64,000 nucleotides of DNA from Cyanodermella asteris. Taxonomy: Eukaryota > Ascomycota > Lecanoromycetes > Ostropales > Stictidaceae. The DNA is taken from the NCBI GenBank assembly GCA_900618795.1, contig UYJD01000007.1, positions 721,702 through 785,701 on the forward strand. The letters run 5' to 3'. Below are positions 36,669 to 50,139 of this stretch, in pieces (positions within the stretch are counted from its first letter, which is position 1; each line of letters starts with the position of its first letter). The notes below the pieces were generated by a model, which did no database searches, was not told where the DNA came from, and worked only from the letters and a program-made list of their open reading frames with translations. Position numbers and translations under genes: made by a program.

Positions 36669-38597
36669 TTTTGATGTAGAGTCTGGAGAGACTTGGAAAA
36701 GACTGGCTTTTCGTGATCTATCAGTGCTTTTGGATCAATGATAATCAGTGGTGTTAGTTGTGCAGTGTGAGTGTGGTGAACCCCTGGGAGAGCGAGAACC
36801 ATTTGGAGGTGGTCGAGGAGGCTACTTGTAGGCTTTCTGGCAATGGATCCAATGCGGTGAACAGACTCTTTGTGTCGGATTATACGAAACTCCCATGACG
36901 ACGATCCGTTGAACTGCTTGTACATGGCACAGACAAGGAATTGTGCGGAACATTGTTGTCAGTATCGAAGAATTTGCCAGCTCGCCACCCCACAACAAAT
37001 TGAAGCCCGGATTTGAACCTAAGTCGGCGCCCAGAATGGTTTGCCAATCAAAAGAATATCACGAAACGAAACATACGGTCCGGCGTGATACGAGGCCAAT
37101 GGCGCAAAGTACGTTACATTTCAGGTCTTGCTCAAGTATATCAAAGTCAAACGTGGCCTGACAGTTGTTCGTTTCTGCCGCAGGATACTTGACCGGCTAC
37201 TTGGCCGGGTACCCGGCTGCGAGCAGTCTGGTGCTGTTGTGTTCCTGGTCAGTACTTTGGTGTATATAGCAACTTCTTGCGTCTTCATGGTTGTCGGCAA
37301 CTCGCGCAATACAGAGTCAGTGACGAAATTCACTCGGCCATGTCGAGGCCAGCAGCAATTGGATCTTGACAGAAGAAACGGGCAGTGTGCCTCAACCTAA
37401 CAGCTATAACAGACAAACATACCCGGAACTGGTATTCAAACAAAGAATAGAGCGAAAAGAAGCGAAGCCATGAGAGCCGCCGATATCTGTTGAATTTCGT
37501 CGGGTTCGATGTCTCATGTGCGACGCACAGTTCACATCTTCTTGTCTTTCGTCCTCCAGGCCGGAAACTTAGATTTTGCGCTCAGCAAAGATACAATTCA
37601 GCTTGATCATGGCCGTGAGTAACACGAGGCCTTAACGACCTCAAACTACGTGAGCCAAACTTGGCAAATAAAACCACTGCCCCATGCCACGTGAGGGAGA
37701 AACACAAAATGGACGAAAGTGGAAGGTCAAGGCGGATTTTCTTTTTGTGCGCCGGTCTCGATGATCAATCCTCGCATGTAACGGAGAAACAGCCAGTATT
37801 GCTCGTCCACGGATCACCGCAAGGCTTGTTAACGGGCGAAGGATTCATTGCTGGCCGCTTATGAGCTGGTCTCAATGTTCGAACACCGTTGCGGCCGCCC
37901 AAAGTGCGACACATCGGCTTCGGGCGCCCACCGTGCGCCACTGAAGAAGCCGTTGTGCACGTCCTTTCTCATCTACTTTGGCGGTCACTTGTGTTACAAA
38001 TATTAGCAATTGCTGAAGCAGGTAAGAACACGACCACGTGTATTCTCATCCCGTTCGTAAACTCAGGAATATCCTGGGTGGGCCGCTGCGTCGACACTTG
38101 AATGTCAAGGTGTTCGCACAACGGCTTCTGTCCACCAATGTTTTAGACCCGCTTGTTGGCCGGGTCGGACGGATCTTCATGGTCTCCACAATCGCTCCAG
38201 AATCGAGGTCGGAGCAAGCTTAATTAAGGTGCGGGCGGCGGGAGATGTACGCAATCAAGTAGGTCGCTTGTCGACGTGACTCGCTCCGCAGCCAGGTCAT
38301 GGACATTGCAGGACGTTCCATTGGGCTGACACGCGAAAGCTACCCCGAGTGCACGTCTTCCAGAAGTCCGACCCCGACCAGTTGTGCAGCAACCCCTAAC
38401 CAATGCTACGATGGGCCGCGGAACGTGCCTGCAGATCGCTCACTGCAGTCTCACCGGGCCCATGGAGAACACAAGCCACCCGGGGGTGGCAGTGAGGGCC
38501 TCGTGGTCAATACATAGATGCCTTGAATCCCGATACATCTTCCCAAGGCACGCTCTCGTCGCTCACTCTGACACTGTGAAGATTGACTTTCGGCACA
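36669..38597. other. Gene-poor intergenic, 1.9 kb
   Basis: No supportable gene. A minus-strand tRNA-like stretch near 36999-37020 was checked and rejected. Three 12-bp units of the element-associated minisatellite lie at 37183-37218 (listed separately). Confidence 0.4.
37183..37218 (+). repeat. Three-unit relic of the 12-bp minisatellite
   Basis: The units GGATACTTGACC, GGCTACTTGGCC and GGGTACCCGGCT follow each other exactly. They match the 12-bp unit found inside the inverted-repeat elements at 43.1 and 63.4 kb. No terminal inverted repeats were found around it, so it may be a decayed element. Confidence 0.5.
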
Positions 38598-40178
38598 ATG
38601 CTGGGACTCACGACGCTCGTTGCATTTTCATGTGCAGGCCTTGCCCAGGCAGGCATCGCCCTGCCGGCTGAACCGTCCGACAAGAGCACTCCCGTTCAAC
38701 AGCGCATATCGTTGAATGGCCCTGGGTGTGAGAGTCTTGTGTCCTCGTCTATGGTGAGACTGTTGCTGACATGTTGAAGCTGTCGCGGTGGCATGGAACA
38801 CATATGAGCAGCAGAAGCAGCCCTGCGTGCAGTACAGTACAGACGAAAACAACCTCTCGCAAACACAATGCTCGAAGCAGTCCATCACATACGATACTTC
38901 GCGAACATGGTCGAACTTGGTCGTCCTGCCAAACCTTCAACCTGCTACCAAGTACTGTGAGTATCATGTCTCGGTCAAACAAATCTTTTCTGACCTAGTC
39001 GAGTTTACCGAATTGGCTCGACGAACTCGTCGACAGACTGGTTCATGAGCGGGCGTGCAGCGGGCGACACCACGCCATTCACAATGAATACTTATGCCGA
39101 CCTCGGTGTCTACGGTAAAGACGGATTTACAACCAAAAAACGCGACCAGATTCCAGGCACGGACCCCGCTCTCAACCATACGACCATCGGGCGTTTGGCA
39201 GCGACGGCAGACGACTATGAACTCATCATCCATCCAGGTGACTTTGCGTATGCTGACGACTGGATTGAGGATATCACAAACTATCTTGACGGCAAGGATG
39301 CGTACACGGCAATTATAGAGACATTCTACCACCAGCTTGCCCCCATCTCTGGCAGAAAGCCGTACATGGTCTCGCCAGGTAATCATGAGGCCACCTGTCA
39401 GGAGATCCCCTACACTTCCGGTCTGTGTCCCGCAGGTCAATCGAATTTTTCCGATTTCCAGAATCGCTTCAACGGCATGATGCCCACGGCGTTTGCGCTG
39501 AGTGGTAGCAACTCAACTGCGGCTGCAGCCCGGAGCAAGGCGGCTGGTCTGGCTGTCCCGCCTTTCTGGTATAGCTTTGATTACGGCATGGCCCACGTTG
39601 TGATGATTGACACAGAGACCGACTTTCCGGATGCTCCTGACCAGCCTGGTGGATCTGCCCACCTCAACCAGGGACCCTTCGGCTCGTTGAACCAGCAACT
39701 TCAGTTTCTGGAGGCCGATCTGTCGAGTGTGGACCGGAGCGTCACACCATGGCTTATCGTTGCCGGCCATCGTCCGTGGTACAGCAACGGCAAGAGCGCT
39801 GGGTGTGTGCCATGCCGGACCGCTTTCGAAGGGCTGTTCTACAAGTATGGAGTCGATCTAGGAGCCTTCGGCCACGTACATAACCTGCAACGCTTCGCGC
39901 CCATCTACAATGGGACTGTGGATCCGGCAGGCATGAACAACCCCAAGGCTCCGATGTATACCATCATCGGCGGCCCTGGCAACATTGAAGGACATTCAGA
40001 CATTACGCCCACCACCACCGGCAACCAGTTTGCATACAACGAGAACTTTGGCTTTGGCTCTCTCACGTTCCACAACCGGACCCACATGGAGGTCAACTTT
40101 TACAACTCCGTGGACGGCAGCGTGTTGGACAATTCGATGCTGATCAAGAACCATGACACGGCCTTCGTGGTCCAATGA
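38598..40178 (+). CDS. Secreted purple acid phosphatase
   Basis: Three exons, 38598-38727, 38780-38956 and 39004-40178 (introns 52 and 47 nt), giving 493 residues. A signal peptide (MLGLTTLVAFSCAGLAQAG) is followed by a fibronectin-like N-terminal domain (ISLNGPGSVAVAWNTYE) and the metallophosphoesterase domain. The metal-site motifs are in order: ADLGVYG, HPGDFAYADDW, GNHE, VAGHRPWY and GHVHNLQR, so the Fe(III)-metal centre is complete. The enzyme releases phosphate from extracellular phosphomonoesters, usually under phosphate starvation. The second acceptor is the unusual TCGAG. The nearer CTAG would give a frameshift and stop, while TCGAG restores KYFYRIGSTNSSTDWF. Confidence 0.92.
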
Positions 40179-40343
40179 CGACTTCTGAACGTGTATATTA
40201 CAATTTTTCAAACACAAAATGCAGCTAGAACTCGAAAGAATAAGCAACATGATGCCGTGCAACCCACGCTCCATATTGTCCGTGCCGAGGACATGGCCCA
40301 AGTTGCGGTGAAGCGTGCATAGCTAGTGAGGCCGCTCAGCTCC
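40179..40343. other. 3' flank of acid phosphatase
   Basis: A short AT-rich stretch that presumably holds the 3' UTR. Nothing else is seen. Confidence 0.4.
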
Positions 40344-40563
40344 CAAGGCGGGCGGACAGAAGTCTTGACCGAGACAGTTTATCACCCAACCACCTCAGTA
40401 CGCCCGCAAACAGTGTCGAGAATATCTGTGAGGCTACCAATATTACTAGCTAAGTGTATAGCTCTGCATTTGCCCATTTGCGCAGCCGTAGAAGAACTCA
40501 CAGGTGTTGCATTTTCGAGAGGTAGGAAAGCACCTGCACAGCGACTTCAGTCAGCCCGCGTTG
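40344..40563. mobile_element. Inverted-repeat (MITE-like) element, copy A
   Basis: 220 bp. The left end reads CAAGGCGGGCGGACAGAAGT. The right end, read on the other strand, begins CAACGCGGGCTGACTGAAGT. CTCC flanks both sides, a probable 4-bp target-site duplication. It has no coding capacity. A fragment of the internal 12-bp motif (CTAGCTAAGTGTATAG) is present near 40447. It is one of several dispersed copies in 40-64 kb. Confidence 0.7.
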
Positions 40564-41231
40564 CTCCGCCTGTGAATCAGCCACATGTCGTGACAGAGCT
40601 CAGAATAGGTATAGGCTAGGAAGAAGTGCTGATTGTCGGCGATGTCGAGCGAGGCACCGGGGTCCTGATGTGGCTTCTGCTACTCCAGCAATCGTGGGAC
40701 ACAGCAGTAAGATGATTATGATGGTGAGGTGGCCGGTATGGCTTCCACCGAGGCATCCAGATCACTATATAATACAATCATGGCAATTGCCTGGCATGCT
40801 CGAATGCAACGTCGGGACGGTGGTGAGCATGGGATGATGTGCGAAGCTAGACCGGATGCAAGAATTGAGTCAGCAAATGCGGAGAAGGAAGCGTGGATCT
40901 AGACGCGTCGCGATGTCGGCCATCTGCCATCAGACGGGCACAAGTGAAAAAGCTCCATGCTGCGAAGGCGAAATTCGTGCCATATAAGAGGCGACGTCTT
41001 GTCAGTCTCTTCCGCTTGTCCAGCATTGACCTCCTAGATCGTTGTTGTCGTTGTCATCGTTATCCTGCACCGGCGTCGGAGCGAGATTCTCGCATCAACA
41101 GACGCGTGCCTTGCTGCCATCCTGGCGAGTCGTCCCAAGCAAACACCAAGTGGCACTACCTTGAGAAGCTTCGCTGCAGGAGGTTGCTGTAGAACCCAGA
41201 AGACTAGCGGCTTGGTCGGATTCCCTCTCAG
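40564..41231. other. Promoter region of the aminotransferase gene
   Basis: About 670 bp between copy A and the aminotransferase start. A TATATAA-like sequence (CTATATAATAC) lies near 40768. No gene is seen. Confidence 0.4.
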
Positions 41232-42883
41232 ATGCGTCGGGCGTTGACTGCCACCGCGTCCGTCATGCGCTCCGCGGCTCCCTCCGCACCGACGACGACT
41301 AGCAAAGCTTCTCCGTCAACCGGGGCAGCGACCCCTCGTCAACGATTAAGCCTCATCTCCAGGCATCTCGACGGCCGTCCGTCTCTCGAAATCAACTCTC
41401 CCTACTCCACCCTGCGCAACTCCCAGCCCAACGACGACCTCGACTACACTCCCTACGATCCAAAGCCCCTCTCCGCCAACGACATCAGACAGCAGCAGCA
41501 GAGACAGCGACAGTCCAACGCCACCATGTCGAATCAAGCACCCCACCCTGCCCTGCTGATTCCAGGTCCAGTCGAGTTTGACGATGCCGTCTTGCAGTCA
41601 ATGTCCCATTACAGGTGAGCTCTACCCTTACAATCTTCACATCGTTACTACTACCCCTCGATTGACTGTGTTCGACGTCATGCGAATACGTACTCGACGA
41701 GCGCATGTATACTTATTGCTCAGCCATACCATTGACCCTCTCGTGCATACTGACACAAAAACAGTGAGTCTCATGTCGGAGCGCCCTTCGTCAAGTGCTT
41801 CAGCGAGACTCTTCAGATGCTGCGCAAGCTCTTCCAGACCACCGACCCCAAGGCCCAAGGTTTCGTCCTCTCCGGCTCCGGCACTCTTGGCTGGGACCTC
41901 GTCGCTGCAAACCTAGTTGAGCGTGGCGAAGACGTCCTGGTCTTGCACAGCGGCTACTTTGCCGACTCTTTCGCCGACTGCTTCGACACATACGGCGTCA
42001 ACGCCACGCAGCTCAAAGGCGCAATCGGCGACCGACCTCAGCTGCCGGAGATCGAAAAGGCTCTGAAGGAGAAGGATTACAAGCTTATCACGGTCACACA
42101 CGTAGACACCTCCACCGGTGTACTCTCAGAGATCAAGGCGCTTGCCGACCTGGTCAAGCGCGTATCGCCCGACACACTTATCATCGTCGACGGCGTCTGC
42201 AGTATCGGCGGCGAAGATCTTCAGTTCGACGCATGGGGCGTCGATTTCGCACTCACTGCCAGCCAGAAAGCAATTGGCGTCCCGGCTGGTTTGTCGATAT
42301 CCATGGCCTCCGGCCATGCCATTGAGCGCTTCAAGGCGCGCAAGACCAAGCCCGCTTCATATTTTGCCAGCTTCAAGAACTGGCTTCCCATCATGCAGAA
42401 CTACGAGAACAACAAGCCCAGCTACTTTGCGACGCCTAGCCCCCAGCTCGTCCACGCTTTGCACACTAGCTTGACACAGATCACCAGCAAGCCGCTTAGC
42501 GAGCGTTTCGCCCGGCAAAAGGAGGTGAGCAAGCAAGTCAAGCACAAGGTTGCACAGCTGGGTCTGAAGCAGCTGGCCGAGAAGCCAGAGAACCAGTCCA
42601 GCATGATGACTGCCATCTACTTACCGGAGGGTTTGACGCCACCCGAGATCCTGCCGAAGTTGATGACCAGGGGTGTCATCTTCGCAGCTGGCCTGCACAA
42701 GGAAATTGCCACCAAGTACATTCGATTTGGACACATGGGTGTCAGCATTGTAAGTATTGAAGGCACTTCGCATTGTTCATTGCTAACAGTAGACAGTTGG
42801 ACCCTAAACGTGATGACATTGATCGCGCTCTCAAGGCGCTTGAGGAGGGTCTCGCCGAGGTCGGCTACAAAGCTCCGGCATAA
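41232..42883 (+). CDS. AGX1: Alanine-glyoxylate aminotransferase (class V, PLP)
   Basis: Three exons, 41232-41614, 41765-42749 and 42797-42883 (introns 150 and 47 nt), giving 484 residues. The catalytic core starts at ALLIPGPVEF. The PLP lysine is in FALTASQKAIGVPAGLS and the substrate-binding arginine is expected near KYIRFGHMG. It transaminates glyoxylate to glycine with alanine as donor. The first 98 residues are Arg/Ser/Ala-rich and mitochondrial-presequence-like. A second Met (MSNQAPHPALLIPG, codon 99 at 41526) begins right at the core. This suggests two start sites giving mitochondrial and cytosolic or peroxisomal forms; the C-terminus KAPA is not a PTS1. Confidence 0.93.
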
Positions 42884-43074
42884 AAACAGGTTGGGCATAG
42901 AACAAAAGTTGCAACTACATATAGAACATGTCATTGCACGCAACGCTACATTCGTCATGTCTGAAAACATCATGTAATATACGTCAGCCATTGCGGCATA
43001 TACATGACCATCTTGTTATCTCGAGAAATGATACTCTTTGGAATGTTCTACGAGGGCCCTCGTCAAGGCACTCA
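42884..43074. other. 3' flank of aminotransferase gene
   Basis: A short stretch with nothing recognisable beyond the presumed 3' UTR. Confidence 0.4.
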
Positions 43075-43285
43075 CAAGGCGGGTGGATAGGAGTCTCTGC
43101 CGGCGTCCCTGGTGATTCGTCTCGACGACTGCACCACATGCCTATCGCATAACCAAGTGCTAGGCCAGATATTTGGCTAGGTCCTTGGCCAAGTACGTGT
43201 CTAGGTGTTTAGCTCGGCACTTGGATAGTTACTTATCCACACTACTGAAGTGGACGTCGGTGGCGACTTCTTCTCTCCCGCCTTG
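43075..43285. mobile_element. Inverted-repeat (MITE-like) element, copy B
   Basis: 211 bp. The left end reads CAAGGCGGGTGGATAGGAGT; the right end, reverse-complemented, reads CAAGGCGGGAGAGAAGAAGT. CTCA stands directly outside both ends as a probable 4-bp target duplication. The interior carries seven consecutive degenerate 12-bp units at 43155-43238. It has no coding capacity. It lies about 200 bp beyond the end of the alpha-amylase gene. Confidence 0.75.
43155..43238 (+). repeat. 12-bp minisatellite inside copy B
   Basis: Seven consecutive 12-bp units with consensus near AGGTACTTGGCT, for example AGATATTTGGCT, AGGTCCTTGGCC and CGGCACTTGGAT. The 12-bp phase is unbroken. Translation would give a four-residue repeat, so the array creates spurious ORFs rich in Tyr-Leu. 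Confidence 0.7.
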
Positions 43286-43492
43286 CTCAAGACAGTGCGC
43301 GGTGATAGTGAGGACATGTATAAGATCTAAAAGGCACCCTGACACGAACGAATACTGTAAAGAAACCCCATGCCTAACCATCAACAATCAAGGCTATGTA
43401 CAAGATGGTTCGAAACCAATTCTCGCTCCCTGTTTTGTGCAAATGCCCCTGCCCCAGATTCTCCAGCCAACAAGCGCCACACATCTTCCGGA

Positions 43493-45041
43493 TCAGTAAC
43501 CACAGATGCCACTCCCCGTCAGCTGTGCGGCCGGATAGAAGATCTTGACCGCCCCAGCGCCCATTGCCACGCTGATCTTGCCGCTTCCGTCAGCCGTCGT
43601 AGTCGTGCAACCCAGGACCTCGACGATTTTCGCGCCCGAAGAATATCCCGTGCTAGGGATGCTTTGCGCGTAGCTCGCGCCACCACTTCCCTTGTTCGAA
43701 AATACGGCGACGATGGCTTTTCCGTCGTATCCCTTCCTCACGGCGATCGTGGTCGTGTCGTTGTAGACCGGGTACGCCTTGTACGTCAGGTAACCGCTGT
43801 CGACGTACAGCGCATGATTGCGGATCTGATTGACGTTGGCGATGAACTTGTACAGCTGGGCGTTTGTGTTGTAGCCCGACGACCAGATCGGTTCGCGGTT
43901 GTTCGGGACGCCGTTGCCGCTGTAGTGCTGTTCTTGGCCTTGGTAAATGATTGGAGGGCCGTCTGCCAGCATTCCAAAGGCGATGGCGTTCTCCGCAAGG
44001 GCAAAGTCGCTGGTGTACGATGGAAATCTGGGCTGATCGTGGTTTTCGCTGAATGGTGCCGATAGGGTGGAATCCTTGAATCCGTTCTTGACCGTGTTGA
44101 CGTTGTTGACGAGGTTGCTGATGTTGCCAGACGTTGATTGGAAAGCTTGCGTGATCGGATAGTAAAGTGGATAGTTCAACACACCGTCGACGACGGCCTC
44201 GTACGGTTCGTTGACGGCTGGATCACCGTTGGCCGCTTCACAGACAGAGTACACGCCAGCTGCAGATCGGAAGTTGGGAAAGAAATCCGTCTCGACTTCG
44301 AGACAGGTGTCAATGCGGAGACCGTCAATCCCGTAAGTCGAAACGAGATTCTTGATCCACGAGCTGTAGTCGCTGCGTACGACGGACTGGGTGGTGTCGA
44401 CGTCAGGGAGCCAGACGCCAGAATCGCTTCCCATCCAGCACTGGAATTTGTCAGCAATACTCCATGAGCATCAAAGAGTCCTGGCATACCTTCTTGAGCG
44501 ACGTCTGGTTGTCATAGTTGATGGCACAGTATGGATGGAAGTAGCTCGAGCTGTTGAACGGCGTGTACGTCGAATAGTTTACGATATCCTCGTGACCGGC
44601 CCAGGCAAAGTGATTGACAACGACATCGACCATCAGGTACATATTGCGCTTGTGTAGAGCTGCGGACAACGCCTTGAGATCGTTCGCTGTACCGTACTTG
44701 GTGTTGATCCCATACAGGTCGTTCTGCCAGTAGCCATGGTAAGAGTCGCCGTCTCCGGTGCTGCCATATATCTGCTGAGTGACGGGTGAGATCCAGACAG
44801 CGGTGAAGCCCATGTTCTGGATATAGTCGAGTTCGTTGATCAGACCTTGCCAGGTACCACCACAGTATTCGTTCACATCGCAAGGAGCGGTGGTGGAGTT
44901 GTCAGTGCGGCCGAAGCGGTCTATCATGACCTGATAGATAGAGCGGTTTCGCCAGTCTGCTGCAGATGCTGCGAGAGCCGTAGGCAAAGCCAGGAGAGCG
45001 ACAGCGAGACCGTACATGATGATCTTGAGCTTCGTGAGCAA
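43493..45041 (-). CDS. Secreted alpha-amylase, GH13
   Basis: Two exons, 45041-44490 and 44440-43493 (intron 44489-44441, 49 nt, phase 0), giving 499 residues, the length of TAKA-amylase. A signal peptide ends near ALA24. The fold regions are: DVVVNH (His144), GLRIDT (nucleophile Asp228), SVCEAANGD (acid Glu252) and SENHDQPRF (Asp319). No starch-binding domain follows. It cuts internal alpha-1,4 bonds of starch outside the cell. Region II is odd: after GLRIDT the usual VKH is CLE, so the Lys and His that contact substrate and calcium in TAKA-amylase are replaced by Leu231 and Glu232, and region III has CEAA for GEVL. Activity or specificity may differ. It is transcribed away from glucoamylase. 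Confidence 0.93.
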
Positions 45042-48242
<3,201 letters not shown>

Positions 48243-48430
48243 GCGGCTCGGGACGCCGGCTGAGATCTTTCCACCCGCCTTGCTAGTGCCTTGACAAGGG
48301 CCTCGCAGCAAAATCGAGGAAATTACGTGAGCTACCTTCGCGAGTGAGTTTTGAGGCCAATAGAACGTGACGAAGACCATTCTTGCCCATAATATAGGGC
48401 AATAAAGTGATCAAGCCGGACTGGGCCGGT
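48243..48430. other. 3' flank of glucoamylase with a lone element end
   Basis: At 48263-48282 the minus strand reads CAAGGCGGGTGGAAAGATCT, close to the left end of copy B. No matching opposite end is found. It is either a truncated element or a solo terminal repeat 20 bp after the stop codon. Confidence 0.4.
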
Positions 48431-48650
48431 CAAAGCAGGTAATCGAAAGTCGTGGCGCACATACAGTCGAGAACACCTCTCAGCATCCTGTATTAAATAC
48501 TTAGCTAGCGATCCCCAATCGTGCCTCACAAAGTACGCTAGTTTCAGCCCCTATAGGTACCTGGAGAAGTGTTTGTCGAGGTAGATGTAAATGTCGTAGC
48601 GCAAGTAAGTGTTCTAGGCTTACGCAACGACTTTGAATAAACCCGCCTTG
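48431..48650. mobile_element. Inverted-repeat (MITE-like) element, copy E
   Basis: 220 bp. The left end is CAAAGCAGGTAATCGAAAGT and the right end, reverse-complemented, is CAAGGCGGGTTTATTCAAAG. Scattered internal 12-bp-like units (AAATACTTAGCT, AGGTACCTGGAG) remain. The flanks (CGGT and GGTG) share only GGT, so the target duplication is uncertain. Confidence 0.6.
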
Positions 48651-49300
48651 GGTGAGGCTGGGTGAGCGATCGCGGATATCGCAAAGAAGTCGCTGCCGGT
48701 TGTCCATTCGATCAAGTATCCGGCAAAGTATCCAGACCAATTGCTAGCTGACAGTCATAAGCAGTAACTCAAAGGAAACTAGAAAGGCATTACTCCTGGT
48801 CCTACGACACATACATAGTGCAGCCGTCTTTGTATATCGGATTTTTCTTTGTCGCAGCGTAAGCCCAGCAGAGCGTTCTTTCCACGCGCCTCATTTCAAG
48901 GTCGACAGGTATAGGCGGTGCCTCTCCTTCATGTCCACCTCGCGTGTAGGTAGAGCTGGCGATTGCACAAGCAGGCATAAAAGGCCTCGGACAAATAGTG
49001 CTGGGTCCTTGGGGCTCGGAACAGGAGGCGGCGTAAGTAGGGTCTATACGGCTTGCAACATGACGTACTCCATGGTCTCTACTATTCGACGTATATAGCA
49101 CTCCATCTCTCTCGAAACAGGTCCCCTTGCGCCTTCACGAGGCCCGCTATCGCGCAGGAGCTGTCAGGACACTGCTCCGTCATGGTCTCATGCCGCCGGT
49201 CCTGTCGCTCTGACGTTCGTTATGGACTAGTTCGTTTGATTATAATGCGACTTTACTCAATAGTGGACCATGCACATTGAGGGATGCACATTACCTTCAA
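48651..49300. other. Intergenic upstream of tRNA-Asn
   Basis: 650 bp without a recognisable gene; the minus ORF 49101-48802 has no family. Confidence 0.4.
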
Positions 49301-49438
49301 TCTTCCATAGCTCAGTTGGCTAGAGCGTCCGGTGCGTTTACCCACTATCAAAGCCAACTATGAACCAATACTGATCTTCTATAGACTGTTAATCGACAGT
49401 CGATCGGGAGGTCGCTGGTTCGAGCCCAGCTGGAAGAG
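49301..49438 (+). tRNA. tRNA-Asn(GTT), interrupted by two insertions
   Basis: The two ends form a perfect 7-bp acceptor stem: TCTTCCA (49301-49307) with TGGAAGA (49431-49437), discriminator G at 49438. The D arm is GCTC-AGTTGGCTA-GAGC and the T arm GCTGG-TTCGAGC-CCAGC, giving intact A and B boxes. Removing 49332-49384 and 49392-49402 yields the anticodon arm TCCGA-CTGTTAA-TCGGG with all five pairs (one G-U) and anticodon GTT at 49388-49390. The 11-nt insertion is at the canonical 37/38 site. The 53-nt insertion sits between positions 30 and 31 of the anticodon stem, which is not a known site for nuclear tRNA introns. A T6 terminator follows. It is either a functional gene with an extra intron or a recently disrupted copy. 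Confidence 0.8.
49332..49384 (+). other. Intron-like 53-nt insertion in tRNA anticodon stem
   Basis: It starts GTGCGT, ends TATAG, and has TACTGAT 9 bases before the TAG. Donor, branch and acceptor all fit fungal mRNA introns, and the length is typical of this window's introns (46-78 nt). The boundaries could shift by one base (GGTGCG...TATA) with the same mature RNA. Confidence 0.55.
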
Positions 49439-49441
49439 CCA

Positions 49442-49447
49442 TTTTTT
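49442..49447 (+). terminator. RNA polymerase III terminator of tRNA-Asn
   Basis: Six consecutive T four bases after the discriminator base, the normal Pol III stop signal. Its presence argues that the tRNA gene is not grossly decayed. Confidence 0.75.
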
Positions 49448-49853
49448 GTGCAGCAACCCTTTTGCGCTCCTTCGAAGGCTCTGACAGGACAGAGATCTCG
49501 ACGATGTTTCGTATAGCTTAAAGCGGAGTGTGGGGACGGTGTCCGTGCTTTTGGTTGACGAGGGCTTTGATTCGGGCCCTCCCGGAAAACGGCCGTCGCC
49601 AAGGAATTTTTTCCCTCCATTCCGCGGGGACTAATCGGCTTCGCGGATAAGCGCATCGTCCTCAGCGGACAAGAACGTATTACGCGCCGTGGTAGCAGCC
49701 AAGGAGCTGTTTGTTTGAGGAAGGTGTGGCATGTGGCCGAAGCGATATATAAGAGACGCCGCAGCACCAAGTTCGCATGAGAGTACTCAATTTGCGCCAG
49801 CACAAGCTACAACCTCTGTAACCTCTATTGTATCGGCGCTTTTGCCAGTCTTA

Positions 49854-50060
49854 CAGGCGCGTTTGCTGACGGAGGGCTGCTGAGATACTTGCTGAGGTAC
49901 TCCCTGAGGTACCTGCTTGGGTATTTGGTATGGTACTTAGCTACGTAGATCTGGCCAGCACACGGAGAGCCCTTGTCAAAACCAGCTAAGGAGTACACAA
50001 CGCCCGGACAAATACGGCGACCCCTATGATGTTTACGAACCTCTCTGACTGCCACCTTTG
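49854..50060. mobile_element. Diverged inverted-repeat element, possible copy G
   Basis: The interior at 49883-49954 carries about six 12-bp units (AGATACTTGCTG, AGGTACTCCCTG, AGGTACCTGCTT, GGGTATTTGGTA, TGGTACTTAGCT). The left end CAGGCGCGTTTGCTGACGG and the reverse-complemented right end CAAAGGTGGCAGTCAGAGAG only loosely match the family termini. No target duplication is seen. The minisatellite is clear; the element ends are tentative. Confidence 0.45.
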
Positions 50061-50139
50061 CGTTGAGCAGGAGTGCAGCAATTGTACTTTAGATTATTGC
50101 GACGAGAAGAGTGTGCTTCCTGCCACGCCATAGGAGGTA

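Noticed and set aside
36985-37070. Minus-strand tRNA-like tail (GGTTCAAATCCGGGC)
   Set aside because: A T-loop-like sequence is present, but the T stem does not pair, and no D arm, anticodon arm or acceptor partner is found upstream.
49825-50055. ORF with YLREYLSKYL-type repeats
   Set aside because: The repeat is the translation of the 12-bp minisatellite; similar chance ORFs occur at 43173-43499 and 63276-63599.
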